Below are positions 33,011 to 42,398 of a DNA stretch of 51,592 nucleotides, piece by piece (within the stretch, counting starts at the first letter, position 1; each line of letters begins with the position of its first letter). Location of the stretch: assembly GCF_900102375.1 (NCBI RefSeq), contig NZ_FNBO01000017.1, positions 1-51,592 on the forward strand, read 5' to 3'. This DNA is from Halorubrum xinjiangense. GTDB lineage: Archaea; Halobacteriota; Halobacteria; Halobacteriales; Haloferacaceae. A program made the translations under genes and the position numbers. The notes under the pieces are model-generated. The model saw only the letters and a list, made by a program, of their open reading frames with translations, did no database searches and had not been told where the DNA came from.

Positions 33011-33288
33011 CGGAGCGATGACGGCGCCGCAGTCGTGCGGTTTCACTTTCGCTCTGGTAGCCTCACCTTTTTGTATTCCCGTCGCTTCGTTTTACTCGCA
33101 CGTCACACGCGTGCATTCCCCCCCCTTATCAACCGCGAGCCGCTGGGCCGTCGGTCCGGATCGCCGCGCAGTCGGTCCGGATCGCCATGCCGGACGACGC
33201 GGCGACCGCGGCGCCGCGGCCGCTCGCCGTCTTTCCTCGGTCGAGACCGACCGGAACCGATTAGCGGTCGGCGCGGCGACGAGGTGGC

Positions 33289-34500
33289 ATGCTCAGTCTT
33301 GCCGACATCCGCGAGGCGCGCGAGCGGGTCTCGGGCGTCGCCCGGCACACGCCCCTGGAGCGGTCGCGCTCCTTTTCGGAGATGAGCGGCGCCGACCTCC
33401 ACCTCAAGTTAGAGAACTTCCAGCGGACCGGCGCGTTCAAGATCCGCGGCGCGATGAACCGGATCCGGACGCTCTCGGACGCGGAGCGGGAGGCCGGCGT
33501 CGTCACCGCGAGCGCGGGCAACCACGCACAGGGCGTCGCGCTGGCGGCCAGCCGCGCAGGCGTCGACGCCACCGTCGTGATGCCGAAGTTCGCGCCCGTC
33601 TCGAAGGTGAAGGCCACCCGCGGGTACGGCGCGAGCGTCCGCCTGGAGGGCGTCGACTACGACGAGGCGCAAGCGTACGCGCACCAGCTGGAGCGCGAGG
33701 AGGGGCGCACCTACGTCCACGCGTTCGACGACCCGGTCGTGATGGCCGGGCAGGGGACGCTCGGCTTGGAGATCGTCGACGACTGTCCCGAGCTCGACAC
33801 CGTCGTGGTCCCGATCGGCGGCGGCGGGCTGATCTCGGGGGTCGCGGTCGCGATCAAAGAACAGCTCCCCGACGCCCGCGTCGTCGGCGTTCAGGCGGAG
33901 GGCGCGGCCTCGGCCGCGAAGTCGCTCGAGGCGGGCGAGGTCACGGAGATCGACAGCGTCGACACGATCGCCGACGGGATCGCGACGCGGTCGGTCGGCG
34001 AGGGGACGCTCGACGTCATGGAGGAGTACGTCGACGAGGTCGTCACCGTCGACGACCGCGAGATCGCCTTAGCCCTCACGCTGCTCTTGGAGCGCGCGAA
34101 GACGCTCGTGGAGGGCGCGGGCGCGGTCGCGCTCGCCGCCGTCCTCTCGGACGCCTTCGAGTACGACGACGGCGAGACGGTCGTCGCCGCGCTCTGCGGC
34201 GGCAACATCGACCTCAACCGCCTCGGGACCGTGATCCGCCGGGGGCTCGTCCAGATGGGCCGGTACCTCAAGATCACGATCGACTTAAAAGACCGGCCCG
34301 GCGAATTAGAGCGCGTCTCCAGTATCGTCGCGCGCACCGGCGCGAACGTGTACGCGGTCCACCACGACCGCACCTCGCGGGACGTGGCCGTCAACGCCGC
34401 CGAACTCGAACTCGAATTAGAGACCGACGACGCCGAACACGCCGCCGACATCGTCGACGCGCTCGAAGCCGACGGGTACGAGGTCGAGATTCTGTCGTAA
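33289..34500 (+). CDS. ilvA: Threonine ammonia-lyase
   Basis: A 403-residue PLP enzyme. The Schiff-base lysine is in NFQRTGAFKIRGAMNRI. The Gly-rich phosphate loop is VVPIGGGGLISGVA. SAGNHAQGVALAASRAGVDA is the other conserved block. A C-terminal ACT-like domain (LKITIDLKDRPGELERVSSI) occupies about 327-403, suggesting allosteric control, as in short-form biosynthetic or catabolic enzymes. It converts threonine to 2-oxobutyrate and ammonia. The citramalate synthase 2.7 kb upstream offers an alternative source of 2-oxobutyrate. The 278-nt gap before this gene shows only two GTCGGTCCGGATCGCC copies. Confidence 0.9.
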   Translation: MLSLADIREARERVSGVARHTPLERSRSFSEMSGADLHLKLENFQRTGAFKIRGAMNRIRTLSDAEREAGVVTASAGNHAQGVALAASRAGVDATVVMPKFAPVSKVKATRGYGASVRLEGVDYDEAQAYAHQLEREEGRTYVHAFDDPVVMAGQGTLGLEIVDDCPELDTVVVPIGGGGLISGVAVAIKEQLPDARVVGVQAEGAASAAKSLEAGEVTEIDSVDTIADGIATRSVGEGTLDVMEEYVDEVVTVDDREIALALTLLLERAKTLVEGAGAVALAAVLSDAFEYDDGETVVAALCGGNIDLNRLGTVIRRGLVQMGRYLKITIDLKDRPGELERVSSIVARTGANVYAVHHDRTSRDVAVNAAELELELETDDAEHAADIVDALEADGYEVEILS

Positions 34501-34516
34501 CGGCGGCGAATCGACC

Positions 34517-34664
34517 GTTCGGCGACTGTGGCCGGCCGCTCGACGACCGGAACCAACCGTTCGGTGACCGGAACCAACTATTCGGTGACCGGAACCAACT
34601 ATTCGGTGACCGGAACCAATTTTTTGATGATCAGAATCGACTATTTGATGGCCAAAAACGGTTT
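34517..34664 (+). repeat. About seven degenerate 21-bp tandem repeats before the DUF2270 gene
   Basis: The unit TTCGGTGACCGGAACCAACT(A) repeats with an exact 21-nt period: 34560, 34581 and 34602 are near-identical, and 34539, 34623 and 34644 are diverged. A still weaker unit may start at 34517. A TATA-like CATATAC (about 34671-34677) follows, before the ATG at 34739. The 21-bp spacing equals two helical turns, so any bound protein would lie on one face of the DNA. A seven-codon peptide repeat is another reading. Confidence 0.75.
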
Positions 34665-34738
34665 ATTCCCCCATATACGTGAGTTTCAGGGAGCGTACCA
34701 CCACGTCCGCTTTTACGGCGAGGACCCGTCTGTGCGCC

Positions 34739-35458
34739 ATGAGCGATTCGAGTAGCGACGAGTTCGACCCGGCGGCGCCGGACGAACGGGAGATCGGCCG
34801 CGAGATGATCGACGACAGCACGGGGCTCGGTTCGATGATGGCCCACGCCTATCGCGGGGAGATCGACAGGGTGGGGACGTGGCGCCAGCGCCTCGACGAG
34901 ACGACGACGTGGGCGGTGACGCTGATGGCGGCGATCCTGACGTGGGCGTTTTCGAGCGCCGGGAACCCGCACTACGTCCTGCTGGTCGGGATCGTCGTCG
35001 TCACCGTCTTTCTGGGTATCGAGGCGCGGCGGTACCGGGACTACGACGTGTTCCGCTCTCGCGTTCGAGTCATCCAGGAGAACCTGTTCGCGAACGCCCT
35101 CGACCCGTCTCAAGGCACCGAGAACCACGACTGGCGGGCGGAACTGAGCAGGGACTACCGCAGGCCGACGCTGAAGGTGTCGATGTACGAGGCGCTCGCG
35201 AATCGACTCCAGAGCGTGTACGCCGCGCTGCTCAGCGTCCTCTTAGTCGCGTGGGTGTTCCGAATCACGGCGTTCGCGCCGCGGCAAGAGTGGCTGACGA
35301 CGGCCGGAATCGACCGCATTCCCGGGACTGCCGTGGTCGTCGCCGTGGCCGCGTTCTACGTCGCGCTGTTGGCCCTCACCTTCTGGCCCCACGAGCGCCA
35401 CGCCAAGGGGGAGTTTAGGGAAGGGAACTCGGGCGACTGGAAGGAGACGGAAGAATGA
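34739..35458 (+). CDS. DUF2270 family membrane protein
   Basis: A 239-residue protein with the GLGSMMAHAYRGEIDRVGTW opening of DUF2270 proteins. Four hydrophobic helices are visible: WAVTLMAAILTWAFSS, YVLLVGIVVVTVFLG, VYAALLSVLLVAWVF and GTAVVVAVAAFYVALLALTF. The loop between the pairs is long and basic (RRYRDYDVFRSRVRVIQENL). The start MSDSSSDEFDP at 34739 is preferred to a GTG-like upstream extension, because the preceding region is repeat and promoter. The function of the family is unknown. Confidence 0.8.
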   Translation: MSDSSSDEFDPAAPDEREIGREMIDDSTGLGSMMAHAYRGEIDRVGTWRQRLDETTTWAVTLMAAILTWAFSSAGNPHYVLLVGIVVVTVFLGIEARRYRDYDVFRSRVRVIQENLFANALDPSQGTENHDWRAELSRDYRRPTLKVSMYEALANRLQSVYAALLSVLLVAWVFRITAFAPRQEWLTTAGIDRIPGTAVVVAVAAFYVALLALTFWPHERHAKGEFREGNSGDWKETEE

Positions 35459-35479
35459 CCCGTCGAGACGCGCAGCGGC

Positions 35480-35971
35480 TATTTATAAATGAAACTGCGG
35501 TGGCGCGCCTGCGAGCGGCCGCCTTCGGCGGCCGCGAGCCAGCCCGCGAGGGAGTCAGTTGCCGGAGCGAAGCGGAGGCGACTGACGAGGCTGGGGAGGC
35601 GTGAGGTGCTGTGCGGTGCGGGGCGGTGCGGGACTCAAAGGGGCAGTCGCGAGAGCGGCGCAGGCGACGTAAGGACCGCAGAGAACGAGCGAAGCGAGTG
35701 ACCGAGGACCGCAGCGAGCGTGCGCCGCTCTCGCGACTGGGGCTTTGGAGGTGTTCACCGTCGATCTACTGTCAGCCATTTATAACCAAGCGGCTGGGGC
35801 TTTGGAGGTGTCCGCAGACAATTCGTAGTCGGCTATTTATAAACGATCGGCTGGGATCTTGGAAGCGTTCGCCAAGGATCCACAGCCCATCAAGCATAAG
35901 TAAACGGTTGGTCCGCAGCCAATCAGTCGCCGACCGCTGAAGACGGAGCCGGACGATCGTTTATAAATATC
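35480..35971 (-). repeat. Dispersed structured repeat, copy C (reverse orientation)
   Basis: The 531-nt gap between DUF2270 and trxB is filled by this copy, read on the minus strand. TATA boxes lie at about 35958-35971, 35831-35844 and 35777-35786; the last two units have a 57-bp period. The leaders carry GGACACCTCCAAAGCCCCAG and GGTGAACACCTCCAAAGCCC. The stem is 18 bp: 35721-35738 with 35645-35662, a sequence unlike that of A or B (AGTCGCGAGAGCGGCGCA). A terminal hairpin of 9 bp lies at 35515-35535. The copy ends near ATTTATAAAT at 35481-35490. Confidence 0.85.
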
Positions 35972-35989
35972 GGCGTTGGCAAACGAGTC

Positions 35990-37060
35990 CTAGTCGTCCG
36001 CGGCCGCGGCGTCGACCTCGCCCTCGTACAGCTCGCCGGCGCGCTCGCGCTCGGAGAGGTACTCGTCGGCGTCGAGCGCGGCCTTCACGCCCATCCCGCT
36101 CGCGGTGGCCGCCTGCTGGTAGTGGAAGTCGACCACGTCGCCGGCACCGAAGAGCCCCTCCACGCCGGTGGCGGTCTGGTTCCCGCCGCGGCCGCCCTCG
36201 GTGATCAGGTAGCCGTCGTCGTCGGTCTCGATCCCCGTCCCTTCGAGGAAGTCCGTGTTCGGCGTGTGGCCGATGGCGTAGAAAACGGCGCCCACGTCGA
36301 ACTCGTACTCGTCGACCTCGTCGGCGGTCGCCGGGTCGTCGAGCTTCTCCGTCGGGTGGCCGTCCGGGTGTTCGACGAGCGTCACGTGCTCGATCCCGTC
36401 CTCGGGGGTGCCGTGGATCTCGGTGAGCTCGGTGTTGAGGAGCAGTTCGATCTCGCCGTCGTCGACCTTCTCCATCGTGCGCTCGATCCACACGTCCTCG
36501 GCGCGGAACTCCTCGCGGCGGTGCGCGACGTACACCGTGTCCGCGAACTTCGTCAGGAAGTTCGCCTCCTCCATCGCGGCGTCGCCGCCGCCGACGACGA
36601 GCATGTCCTCGTCGCGGAAGAACGCGCCGTCGCAGGTCGCACACGTCGAGAGGCCGTACCCCATCAGCTCCTCTTCGCCCGGGACGCCCAGCGTCCGGGC
36701 GCTGGCGCCCGACGCGGCGATGACGGCGTCGGCGGTGTAGGCGTCGCCGTCCGAGAGCTCGACGCGGAAGTGGCCCGCGGGCGCCTTCGAGACGTCCTCG
36801 ATGACGCCGTTGCGCGACTCGGCGCCGAACTTCTTCGCCTGCGCTTTCATGTCGTTGATCAGCTGCGGCCCGGAGATCCCCTCGGGGAAGCCGGGGTAGT
36901 TTTCCACGTCGGTCGTCAGCGTGAGCTGGCCGCCCGGCTCGTCGCCCTCGATGAGCAGGGGGTCGTTGTTCGAGCGAGCGGCGTAGATCGCCGCCGAGAG
37001 CCCGGAGATACCGGTGCCGGCGATGATCAGTCGACGGTGTTCGACGATGTCGTCGGTCAT
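35990..37060 (-). CDS. trxB: Thioredoxin-disulfide reductase (TrxB)
   Basis: A 356-residue flavoenzyme (counted from MTDDIVEHRR). The FAD motif is IIAGTGISGLSAAIYAA. The redox-active disulfide is STCATCDGAFF. The NADPH-binding GxGxxA-type motif is MLVVGGGDAAMEEANF, and VFYAIGHTPNTDFL and GLFGAGDVVDFHYQQAATAS are the conserved C-terminal FAD blocks. It reduces thioredoxin with NAD(P)H. A second ATG two codons upstream (37066) is also possible; a TATA-like TACATAC about 25 nt upstream fits either as a leaderless start. It lies next to repeat copy C. Confidence 0.9.
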   Translation of the reverse strand: MTDDIVEHRRLIIAGTGISGLSAAIYAARSNNDPLLIEGDEPGGQLTLTTDVENYPGFPEGISGPQLINDMKAQAKKFGAESRNGVIEDVSKAPAGHFRVELSDGDAYTADAVIAASGASARTLGVPGEEELMGYGLSTCATCDGAFFRDEDMLVVGGGDAAMEEANFLTKFADTVYVAHRREEFRAEDVWIERTMEKVDDGEIELLLNTELTEIHGTPEDGIEHVTLVEHPDGHPTEKLDDPATADEVDEYEFDVGAVFYAIGHTPNTDFLEGTGIETDDDGYLITEGGRGGNQTATGVEGLFGAGDVVDFHYQQAATASGMGVKAALDADEYLSERERAGELYEGEVDAAAADD

Positions 37061-37177
37061 ATCCATCAGTTGGCCGGCGCGTCGTATGTACGTTGCGACC
37101 GTTGCGCGATTCCCGCACAACCGTCCTCCCACGCTCCGACGACCGCCCTCCCACGCTCCGACGACCACCCTACCACC

Positions 37178-37921
37178 CTACCGCACCGCGACGAACACGC
37201 TCCGCTCGTCTCCGGGGCCGTACCCGTCCGCGACGTCGACGCCGTCGAACCCGGCCGCGGCGAGCGCGTCGGCGACCCGCTCGTCGGCGAACGGCGTCAT
37301 CCGGCGGCGGTCGACGAAGGGATCGCCGTCGGGGGTGAACGTCACCGCGCGCCAGTCGAGGCGCCCGTCGTCGGTCGCGACGTGGTGCGCGACGCGGACG
37401 TACTCGATCGCGTCAGCGGCGTCGCGACCGACGTCGAGGCCCGGACGATTTCCCTCGGGCGGCAGCGGCGAGTTGTCGAAGACGAGGACGCCGCCCGGCC
37501 GCAGTCGGTCGCGGAGCGCGGCGAGCGCGGGGTCCAGGTCGCCCGGCGGGAGGTGATTCACGACCCCGCGGATCGCGACGGCCGCGTCGAACGGTTCCGA
37601 GTCGTCTAGGTCCGGGTCCGGAAGGCCGGTTCGGCGAAAGTCGACGTCACCGCTTCCGGCGTCCGAATCGAGGGCGGCGCACTTCTCGCGCGCGACGTTC
37701 AACATCCCCTCGTGGACATCGACCGCGGTGATGTCGACGCCGCGGGCCGCGAATCGGCGCGTGTGCTCGCCGGTCCCGCAGCCGACCTCCAGCAGGCGCT
37801 CGGGGTCGATCTTGCGGTCGGCGAGCGCGTCGGACACGAAGTCGACGTCGCGGTCGTAGTCCCACTCGGACTGGATCGCGTCGTACAGCCGCGGGCGCTC
37901 GTCGTAGAGGCTGTCGGACAT
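37178..37921 (-). CDS. Class I SAM-dependent methyltransferase
   Basis: A 247-residue protein. Motif I is LLEVGCGTGEHTRRFA, the acidic motif II is ITAVDVHEGMLNVA, and LRPGGVLVFDNSPLPP is the post-II block. The start MSDSLYDERPRLYDAIQSEW resembles SAM methyltransferases that act on small molecules or polyketide-like groups. There is no clear target-recognition region. It stands alone, 117 nt before the trxB start, in the same direction. Confidence 0.8.
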   Translation of the reverse strand: MSDSLYDERPRLYDAIQSEWDYDRDVDFVSDALADRKIDPERLLEVGCGTGEHTRRFAARGVDITAVDVHEGMLNVAREKCAALDSDAGSGDVDFRRTGLPDPDLDDSEPFDAAVAIRGVVNHLPPGDLDPALAALRDRLRPGGVLVFDNSPLPPEGNRPGLDVGRDAADAIEYVRVAHHVATDDGRLDWRAVTFTPDGDPFVDRRRMTPFADERVADALAAAGFDGVDVADGYGPGDERSVFVAVR

Positions 37922-38021
37922 GGCGGCGACGGGGAGGATATCGACAGCGATCGACGAGTGTCTTGCGCCGCAGCGGGACCGGTTCGCACGCCGCCATGGG
38001 ACTAGTTCGCATGCCCCCGAC

Positions 38022-39533
38022 TCAGTCGGTCGGGAACTCCGGCGGGAGCCCGGTCGGCTGCGCGGGGGCGTCTTCGAGCGCCTCGAAGAACCGCCCGGCG
38101 ACGAACGCCTCGACGACCTCCGGCAGCGACTCCGACTCTGAGACCTCGCTCAGGATACCGAGCGGGACCTGCGCGCCGGCCATCGAGGCGTGGCCCCCGG
38201 CCGAGCCCACGGGGTCGAGCGCGTCGCGAAGCAGCTCGCCCGCGTCGAGGTCGGCGCCGCGGGCGCGGGCGGAGCCGTAGATAACGCCGTCCGTGTAGCC
38301 GTAGACGAACGTCACCGTCACGTCCTCTAAATCGAGGAGCCGCTCGGCCGCCTGCGCGAGCGCGTCGCGGTCGGATATCTCGCCGACGCAGGAGGCGGCC
38401 ACCGACCCGCGGACGTCGCGGTTCTCGATAGCGGCCGCGAGCACGCGCAGCGTCTCGGGGCTCACGCTCGGGCTCTCGACGCGTTCGAGCGTCGACTCAT
38501 CGGCGTGCGCGAGCAGCGCGGCCGCCGCCTCGAAGTCGTCGATTGCGGTCGCGCGCGTGAAGTCCTTCGTGTCGATACGGATGCCGTATAAGAGAGCCGT
38601 GGCGAGGTCCCGCTCCGGCGCGATCCCGTACCGCGAGAGGTACTCGGCGATTAGCGTGCTCGTCGCGCCGACCGCGGGGCGGACGTCGAGGAACGACCCC
38701 GCAACCGGCCCCCGCGGCGGGTGGTGGTCGATGACGACGTCGACCGGGTGCCCCTCGGGGAGGCTGTCGTTGATCCCCGCACGGGAGTGGTCGACCAAGG
38801 CGACGCCGCCGTACGCGTCGAGGTCGATCTCGTCGAACGACCGGAGCCCGATGTCGAGGAGGTTCACCAGCGCGCGGTTCTCCTGGTGGGCGATCTCGCC
38901 GCCGTAGCAGGCGTCCGCCTCGACGCCGATCGACGCCGCGATCCGCGCCAGCCCGAGCGCGCTCGCGATGGCGTCCGGGTCGGGGTTGTCGTGCGCGACG
39001 ACCAGCAGCGGTCCCGAGAGCCCACGGAGCGTCGCGAGCAGCCGAGCCGGCTTCTCGCCGCGCCCAGCGTCAGCACCGGGGAACTCCCCGACGGCGTCGG
39101 AAGCATCCCGGGCGGCGCCGCGGTCGTCGTCGAGGCCGACCGCCTCGAAGACCCGACCCGCGACCGCCTCGGCGGGGTCGACCACGCGGTCGGCGACGGC
39201 CTCGACCGCCGCGCGCTGCTCGTCGGTCGGCGCCGCCCCGAGGTGGGCGACGATCATCGCGTCCGGGTACCGCTCCCGGGCCGCGCGCGCCGCGGCGACG
39301 TTGCGCGCGGCGTCGTCGCTCGCGACAAGCACGACCGCGGCGCTGTCGGGATAGCTCTCGGGGTCGGTCGGGTCGGCCTCGACGGTCGCGACGTTGCGGT
39401 CGCGCAGCGTCGACACCCAGCCGGTGTCGTCGGTGATCGCCACCAGGTCGTCGCGCCCGCCGCGCTCGTCGCGGGCGTGTTCGACGAGCGCGTTCCCGAC
39501 CGCGCTACAGCCCAGCAGCAGGCGTCGGGTCAT
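38022..39533 (-). CDS. DHH family phosphoesterase with N-terminal Rossmann (TrkA-N) domain
   Basis: A 503-residue protein. The N-terminal RLLLGCSAVGNALVEHA and the DDTGWVSTLRDRNVATVEAD segment look like a TrkA/RCK NAD-binding domain (about 1-150). The DHH core starts VVAHDNPDPDAIASALGLAR (motif I) and has VALVDHSRAGIND (motif II), VVIDHHPPRGPVAG (motif III, DHH) and LLYGIRIDTKDF (motif IV). The DHHA1 domain ends DPVGSAGGHASMAGAQVPLG. The enzyme probably hydrolyses short RNAs or cyclic dinucleotides, as RecJ/NrnA/GdpP relatives do. The nucleotide-sensing domain hints at regulation by NAD(H) or a cyclic nucleotide. Confidence 0.88.
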   Translation of the reverse strand: MTRRLLLGCSAVGNALVEHARDERGGRDDLVAITDDTGWVSTLRDRNVATVEADPTDPESYPDSAAVVLVASDDAARNVAAARAARERYPDAMIVAHLGAAPTDEQRAAVEAVADRVVDPAEAVAGRVFEAVGLDDDRGAARDASDAVGEFPGADAGRGEKPARLLATLRGLSGPLLVVAHDNPDPDAIASALGLARIAASIGVEADACYGGEIAHQENRALVNLLDIGLRSFDEIDLDAYGGVALVDHSRAGINDSLPEGHPVDVVIDHHPPRGPVAGSFLDVRPAVGATSTLIAEYLSRYGIAPERDLATALLYGIRIDTKDFTRATAIDDFEAAAALLAHADESTLERVESPSVSPETLRVLAAAIENRDVRGSVAASCVGEISDRDALAQAAERLLDLEDVTVTFVYGYTDGVIYGSARARGADLDAGELLRDALDPVGSAGGHASMAGAQVPLGILSEVSESESLPEVVEAFVAGRFFEALEDAPAQPTGLPPEFPTD

Positions 39534-39609
39534 ACCGGCGCGACGGGACCGCGAGGCAAAACGCTGCCGTCGGCGCGACGCGAGGCCGGGACCGGACGCG
39601 GGTTCCGGG

Positions 39610-42231
39610 TCACTCCGCGTCCTCGCCGCCGCGGAGCGCGCCGCCGCGAAGCGCGTCGTCGCGAAGCGATCCGTTCACCGCCGCGGCGACGTCGACCGCC
39701 GCACGGTTCTCGGCGACGTCGTGGACCCGGACGATGTCGGCGCCGCGGTCGGCGGCGAGCGCGGTGCCCGCGACCGTCGCGTGCTCGCGGTCGCCGGCGT
39801 CGCGCCCGACCGCGCCGAACACCGACTTGTGCGAGTGGCCGACGAGGACCGGGCAGCCGAGCGCCGCGAACTCCCCGCAGCGCGCGAGCAGCTCGAAGTC
39901 CTCCGCCGGCGACTTCCCGAAGCCGAGCCCGGGGTCGACGATGACGCGGTCGCGGTCGATGCCGGCCGTGTCGGCCAGCGCGAGGCGCTCGCGCAGCGCG
40001 TCGACCACCTCGCCGACCACGTCGTCGTACTCGGGGTCGGCGTCCGGGTCGACCGGCGCGTCGAGGCTGTGCATCACGATCACCGGGCAGTCGGCGTCGG
40101 CGACGACCGACCGCATCTCCGGGTCTTCCAGCCCCGTCACGTCGTTGATGACGTCCGCGCCCGCGTCGAGCGCAGCCTCGGCGACCGCCGGCTTCCGCGT
40201 GTCGACCGAGACCAGCACCTCCCCGGAGTCGACCGCGGGCACCGACTGGATCGCCTCGATCGTCGGGACGACGCGCTCAATCTCCGCCTCGGCCGGGACC
40301 GGGTCCGCGCCCGGCCGGGTCGACTCGCCGCCGACGTCAACGATATCGACCCCCGCGTCGACCATCCGCTCGACGCCCGCGACCGCGTCGTCGAGGTCAG
40401 CGTGGCGCCCGCCGTCGTGGAAGGAGTCCGGCGTGACGTTGAGCACACCCATCACCGCGGTACGGTCGGTCCACGGGTAGTCGGGGTCGGCGTCGTCGGT
40501 CGCGTCACCGCCTGTCTCGGCCTCGCCGGCCTCGTCGAGCTCGGCCGCCGCCGCGAGGTCGACCGCCACGCCCCCGAGTCCGCCAGCGTCGGCCGCCGCG
40601 AGCCGGTCGACGAGCGCGCGGAGTTCGGCGACCGTCCCCGCGACGGTGACGGGGACCTGCTCGCCGCCAGCCCCTCGGTCCTCGCCCGCGCCGAGGCCGC
40701 CGAGCGCCGCGTCGCCGCCGACCGCCCGGGCCTCGGCCGCGACGCGCTCGGCGCGGTCGCCGCGCAGCCGGAGCGTGAGAACGCGGTGGTCGACGCCGTC
40801 GCGGTGGGTCGCGACCCCCGTCGGCGGGACCCCGGCGGTGTCGAGCGCGTGGGCCGCGTCGTCGCCGCCGCGAACCCCGCGCTGGCGGACCGTTCGCGTC
40901 CGGGCCGCCCGGGCCTCGGCGACTGCGAACAGCGAGCCGACGAGCAGCACGCAGTCACCGTCGTCGGCGCGGTCGACGGCGTCGGCGAGCGCGTCCGCCA
41001 CGTCGTCGCCCGCCGTCACGCGGTCGACGCCCGCGGCGCGCAGCGCCGCGGCGAGCACGTCGGGGTCCTCGGCGCGGTCGATCGCGGGCCGGCAGGTGAC
41101 GGCGGTCGCCGCGTCCGGGAGCGCCGCGGCCGTCTCCGCGTGGTCTTTGTCGTGCATCGCGGCGTACACGAGGTGGAGGTCGTCGTAGTCGTACTCGTCG
41201 AGCGTCGCGGCGAGCGTGCGGGCGGCGGCGGGGTTGTGCGCGCCGTCCAGCACGGTCAGCGGCGCCGTGTCGATCACCTCGAACCGGCCGGGCCACGTCG
41301 CCCGCGCGAGGCCGTCGCGCACGGCGCGGTCCGGGAGGTCGGTCTCCAGCGCCGTCGCGGTTCGGTCCGCGAGCGCGACGGCGACCGCCGCGTTCGCTGC
41401 CTGGTGGCGGCCGACGAGCGGGATCCGGTAGGTCCCCTCACGCTCGCCGGCGAGGGTCACCTCGGCGTCGGTGGCGCTGACCCGGCCCTCGTAGGTCGCC
41501 GCGAAGGCGGGCGAGTCGTCGGTCTCGTCGGCCTCGTCGTCCGGTTCCCGCTCGTCTGCGTCGCCGTCGCCGGTCACCCGCGTCACCGGCGCGCCGGCCT
41601 CGCCCGCGACCTCGCGGGCCACGTCGAGCGCCTCGCCCTCGCAGGCGGTGACGAAGGGGGCGTCCGGGCGAGCGATCCGGGACTTGGTGCGGGCGATCTC
41701 CTCCACCGTGTCGCCGAGGACCGCGGTGTGTTCTAAGGAGACGTTCGTCACGGCGGTCGCGACGGGGTCGACCGCGCTCGTCGCGTCGTACTCGCCGCCG
41801 AGGCCGACCTCCAAGACCGCCACGTCGACCTCGCGCCGCGCGAACTCGCGGATCGCCATCGCCGTCACGACCTCGAAGAAGGTGAGCGGCTCGCCGGCGG
41901 CCGCCCGCTCTATCAGCCACGGGCGCACCTCGGCGACGAAGTCGGCGATCGCGGCCTCGGTCATCTGCCGGCCGTCGACGCGGACCCGCTCGGCGAGCGC
42001 GGAGAGGTGCGGAGAGGTGTACAGCCCCACCGATAACCCCGCCTCGCGGAGGACCGACTCGGTCAGCCGCGCCGCGCTCCCCTTGCCGTTCGAGCCGGCG
42101 ATCTGGACGAACGGCACGTCCTCCTGCGGGTCGTCAAGGTGGGCTAACAGCGCCGCTACCCGTTCCGTGCCGGGCTTGACCGAGAAGCGGCGGAGGTCGA
42201 AGAGGAACGCCGCCGCCTCGTGGTAGTGCAT
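39610..42231 (-). CDS. folCP: Bifunctional folylpolyglutamate/dihydrofolate synthase - dihydropteroate synthase (FolC-FolP)
   Basis: An 873-residue fusion. The FolC half (1-about 430) has the Mur ligase ATP motif QIAGSNGKGSAARLTE, the LYTSPHLSALAERVRVDG block and VLEVGLGGEYDATSAVDP. A linker domain of about 150 residues (Ala/Asp/Gly-rich, LRLRGDRAERVAAEARAVGG) follows. The FolP half starts VMGVLNVTPDSFHDGGRHAD (near residue 594) and has GGESTRPGADPVP, VIVDPGLGFGKSP and PVLVGHSHKSVFGAV. It joins two steps of folate synthesis: pterin plus p-aminobenzoate, then glutamate addition. FolC-FolP fusions are known in haloarchaea. The start MHYHEAAAFLFD (42231) is favoured over an upstream ATG with Arg/Pro-rich text. 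Confidence 0.92.
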   Translation of the reverse strand: MHYHEAAAFLFDLRRFSVKPGTERVAALLAHLDDPQEDVPFVQIAGSNGKGSAARLTESVLREAGLSVGLYTSPHLSALAERVRVDGRQMTEAAIADFVAEVRPWLIERAAAGEPLTFFEVVTAMAIREFARREVDVAVLEVGLGGEYDATSAVDPVATAVTNVSLEHTAVLGDTVEEIARTKSRIARPDAPFVTACEGEALDVAREVAGEAGAPVTRVTGDGDADEREPDDEADETDDSPAFAATYEGRVSATDAEVTLAGEREGTYRIPLVGRHQAANAAVAVALADRTATALETDLPDRAVRDGLARATWPGRFEVIDTAPLTVLDGAHNPAAARTLAATLDEYDYDDLHLVYAAMHDKDHAETAAALPDAATAVTCRPAIDRAEDPDVLAAALRAAGVDRVTAGDDVADALADAVDRADDGDCVLLVGSLFAVAEARAARTRTVRQRGVRGGDDAAHALDTAGVPPTGVATHRDGVDHRVLTLRLRGDRAERVAAEARAVGGDAALGGLGAGEDRGAGGEQVPVTVAGTVAELRALVDRLAAADAGGLGGVAVDLAAAAELDEAGEAETGGDATDDADPDYPWTDRTAVMGVLNVTPDSFHDGGRHADLDDAVAGVERMVDAGVDIVDVGGESTRPGADPVPAEAEIERVVPTIEAIQSVPAVDSGEVLVSVDTRKPAVAEAALDAGADVINDVTGLEDPEMRSVVADADCPVIVMHSLDAPVDPDADPEYDDVVGEVVDALRERLALADTAGIDRDRVIVDPGLGFGKSPAEDFELLARCGEFAALGCPVLVGHSHKSVFGAVGRDAGDREHATVAGTALAADRGADIVRVHDVAENRAAVDVAAAVNGSLRDDALRGGALRGGEDAE

Positions 42232-42398
42232 GTCCCGTGGGTCGGGAGCGCGTCGCTTAGGCGTAACGGACCGGGACGAGGTGGTCGAGTGCGTGGAACG
42301 TCGATGGGACCCGGTCGGTGTCGAGAGCGCAACCGTCGGCGCTCGGGCCGCGGGGCCGGACCAGATCGGTCTCGGAACCACGACGACCGCCGAAGCCC

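Noticed and set aside
33150-33190. Two copies of GTCGGTCCGGATCGCC as an operator
   Set aside because: Only two copies lie in a GC-rich gap without promoter or hairpin context, too little to support a call.
36122-37609. A 495-residue plus-strand frame opposite trxB and the methyltransferase
   Set aside because: Both opposite genes have clear cofactor motifs; this frame has none.
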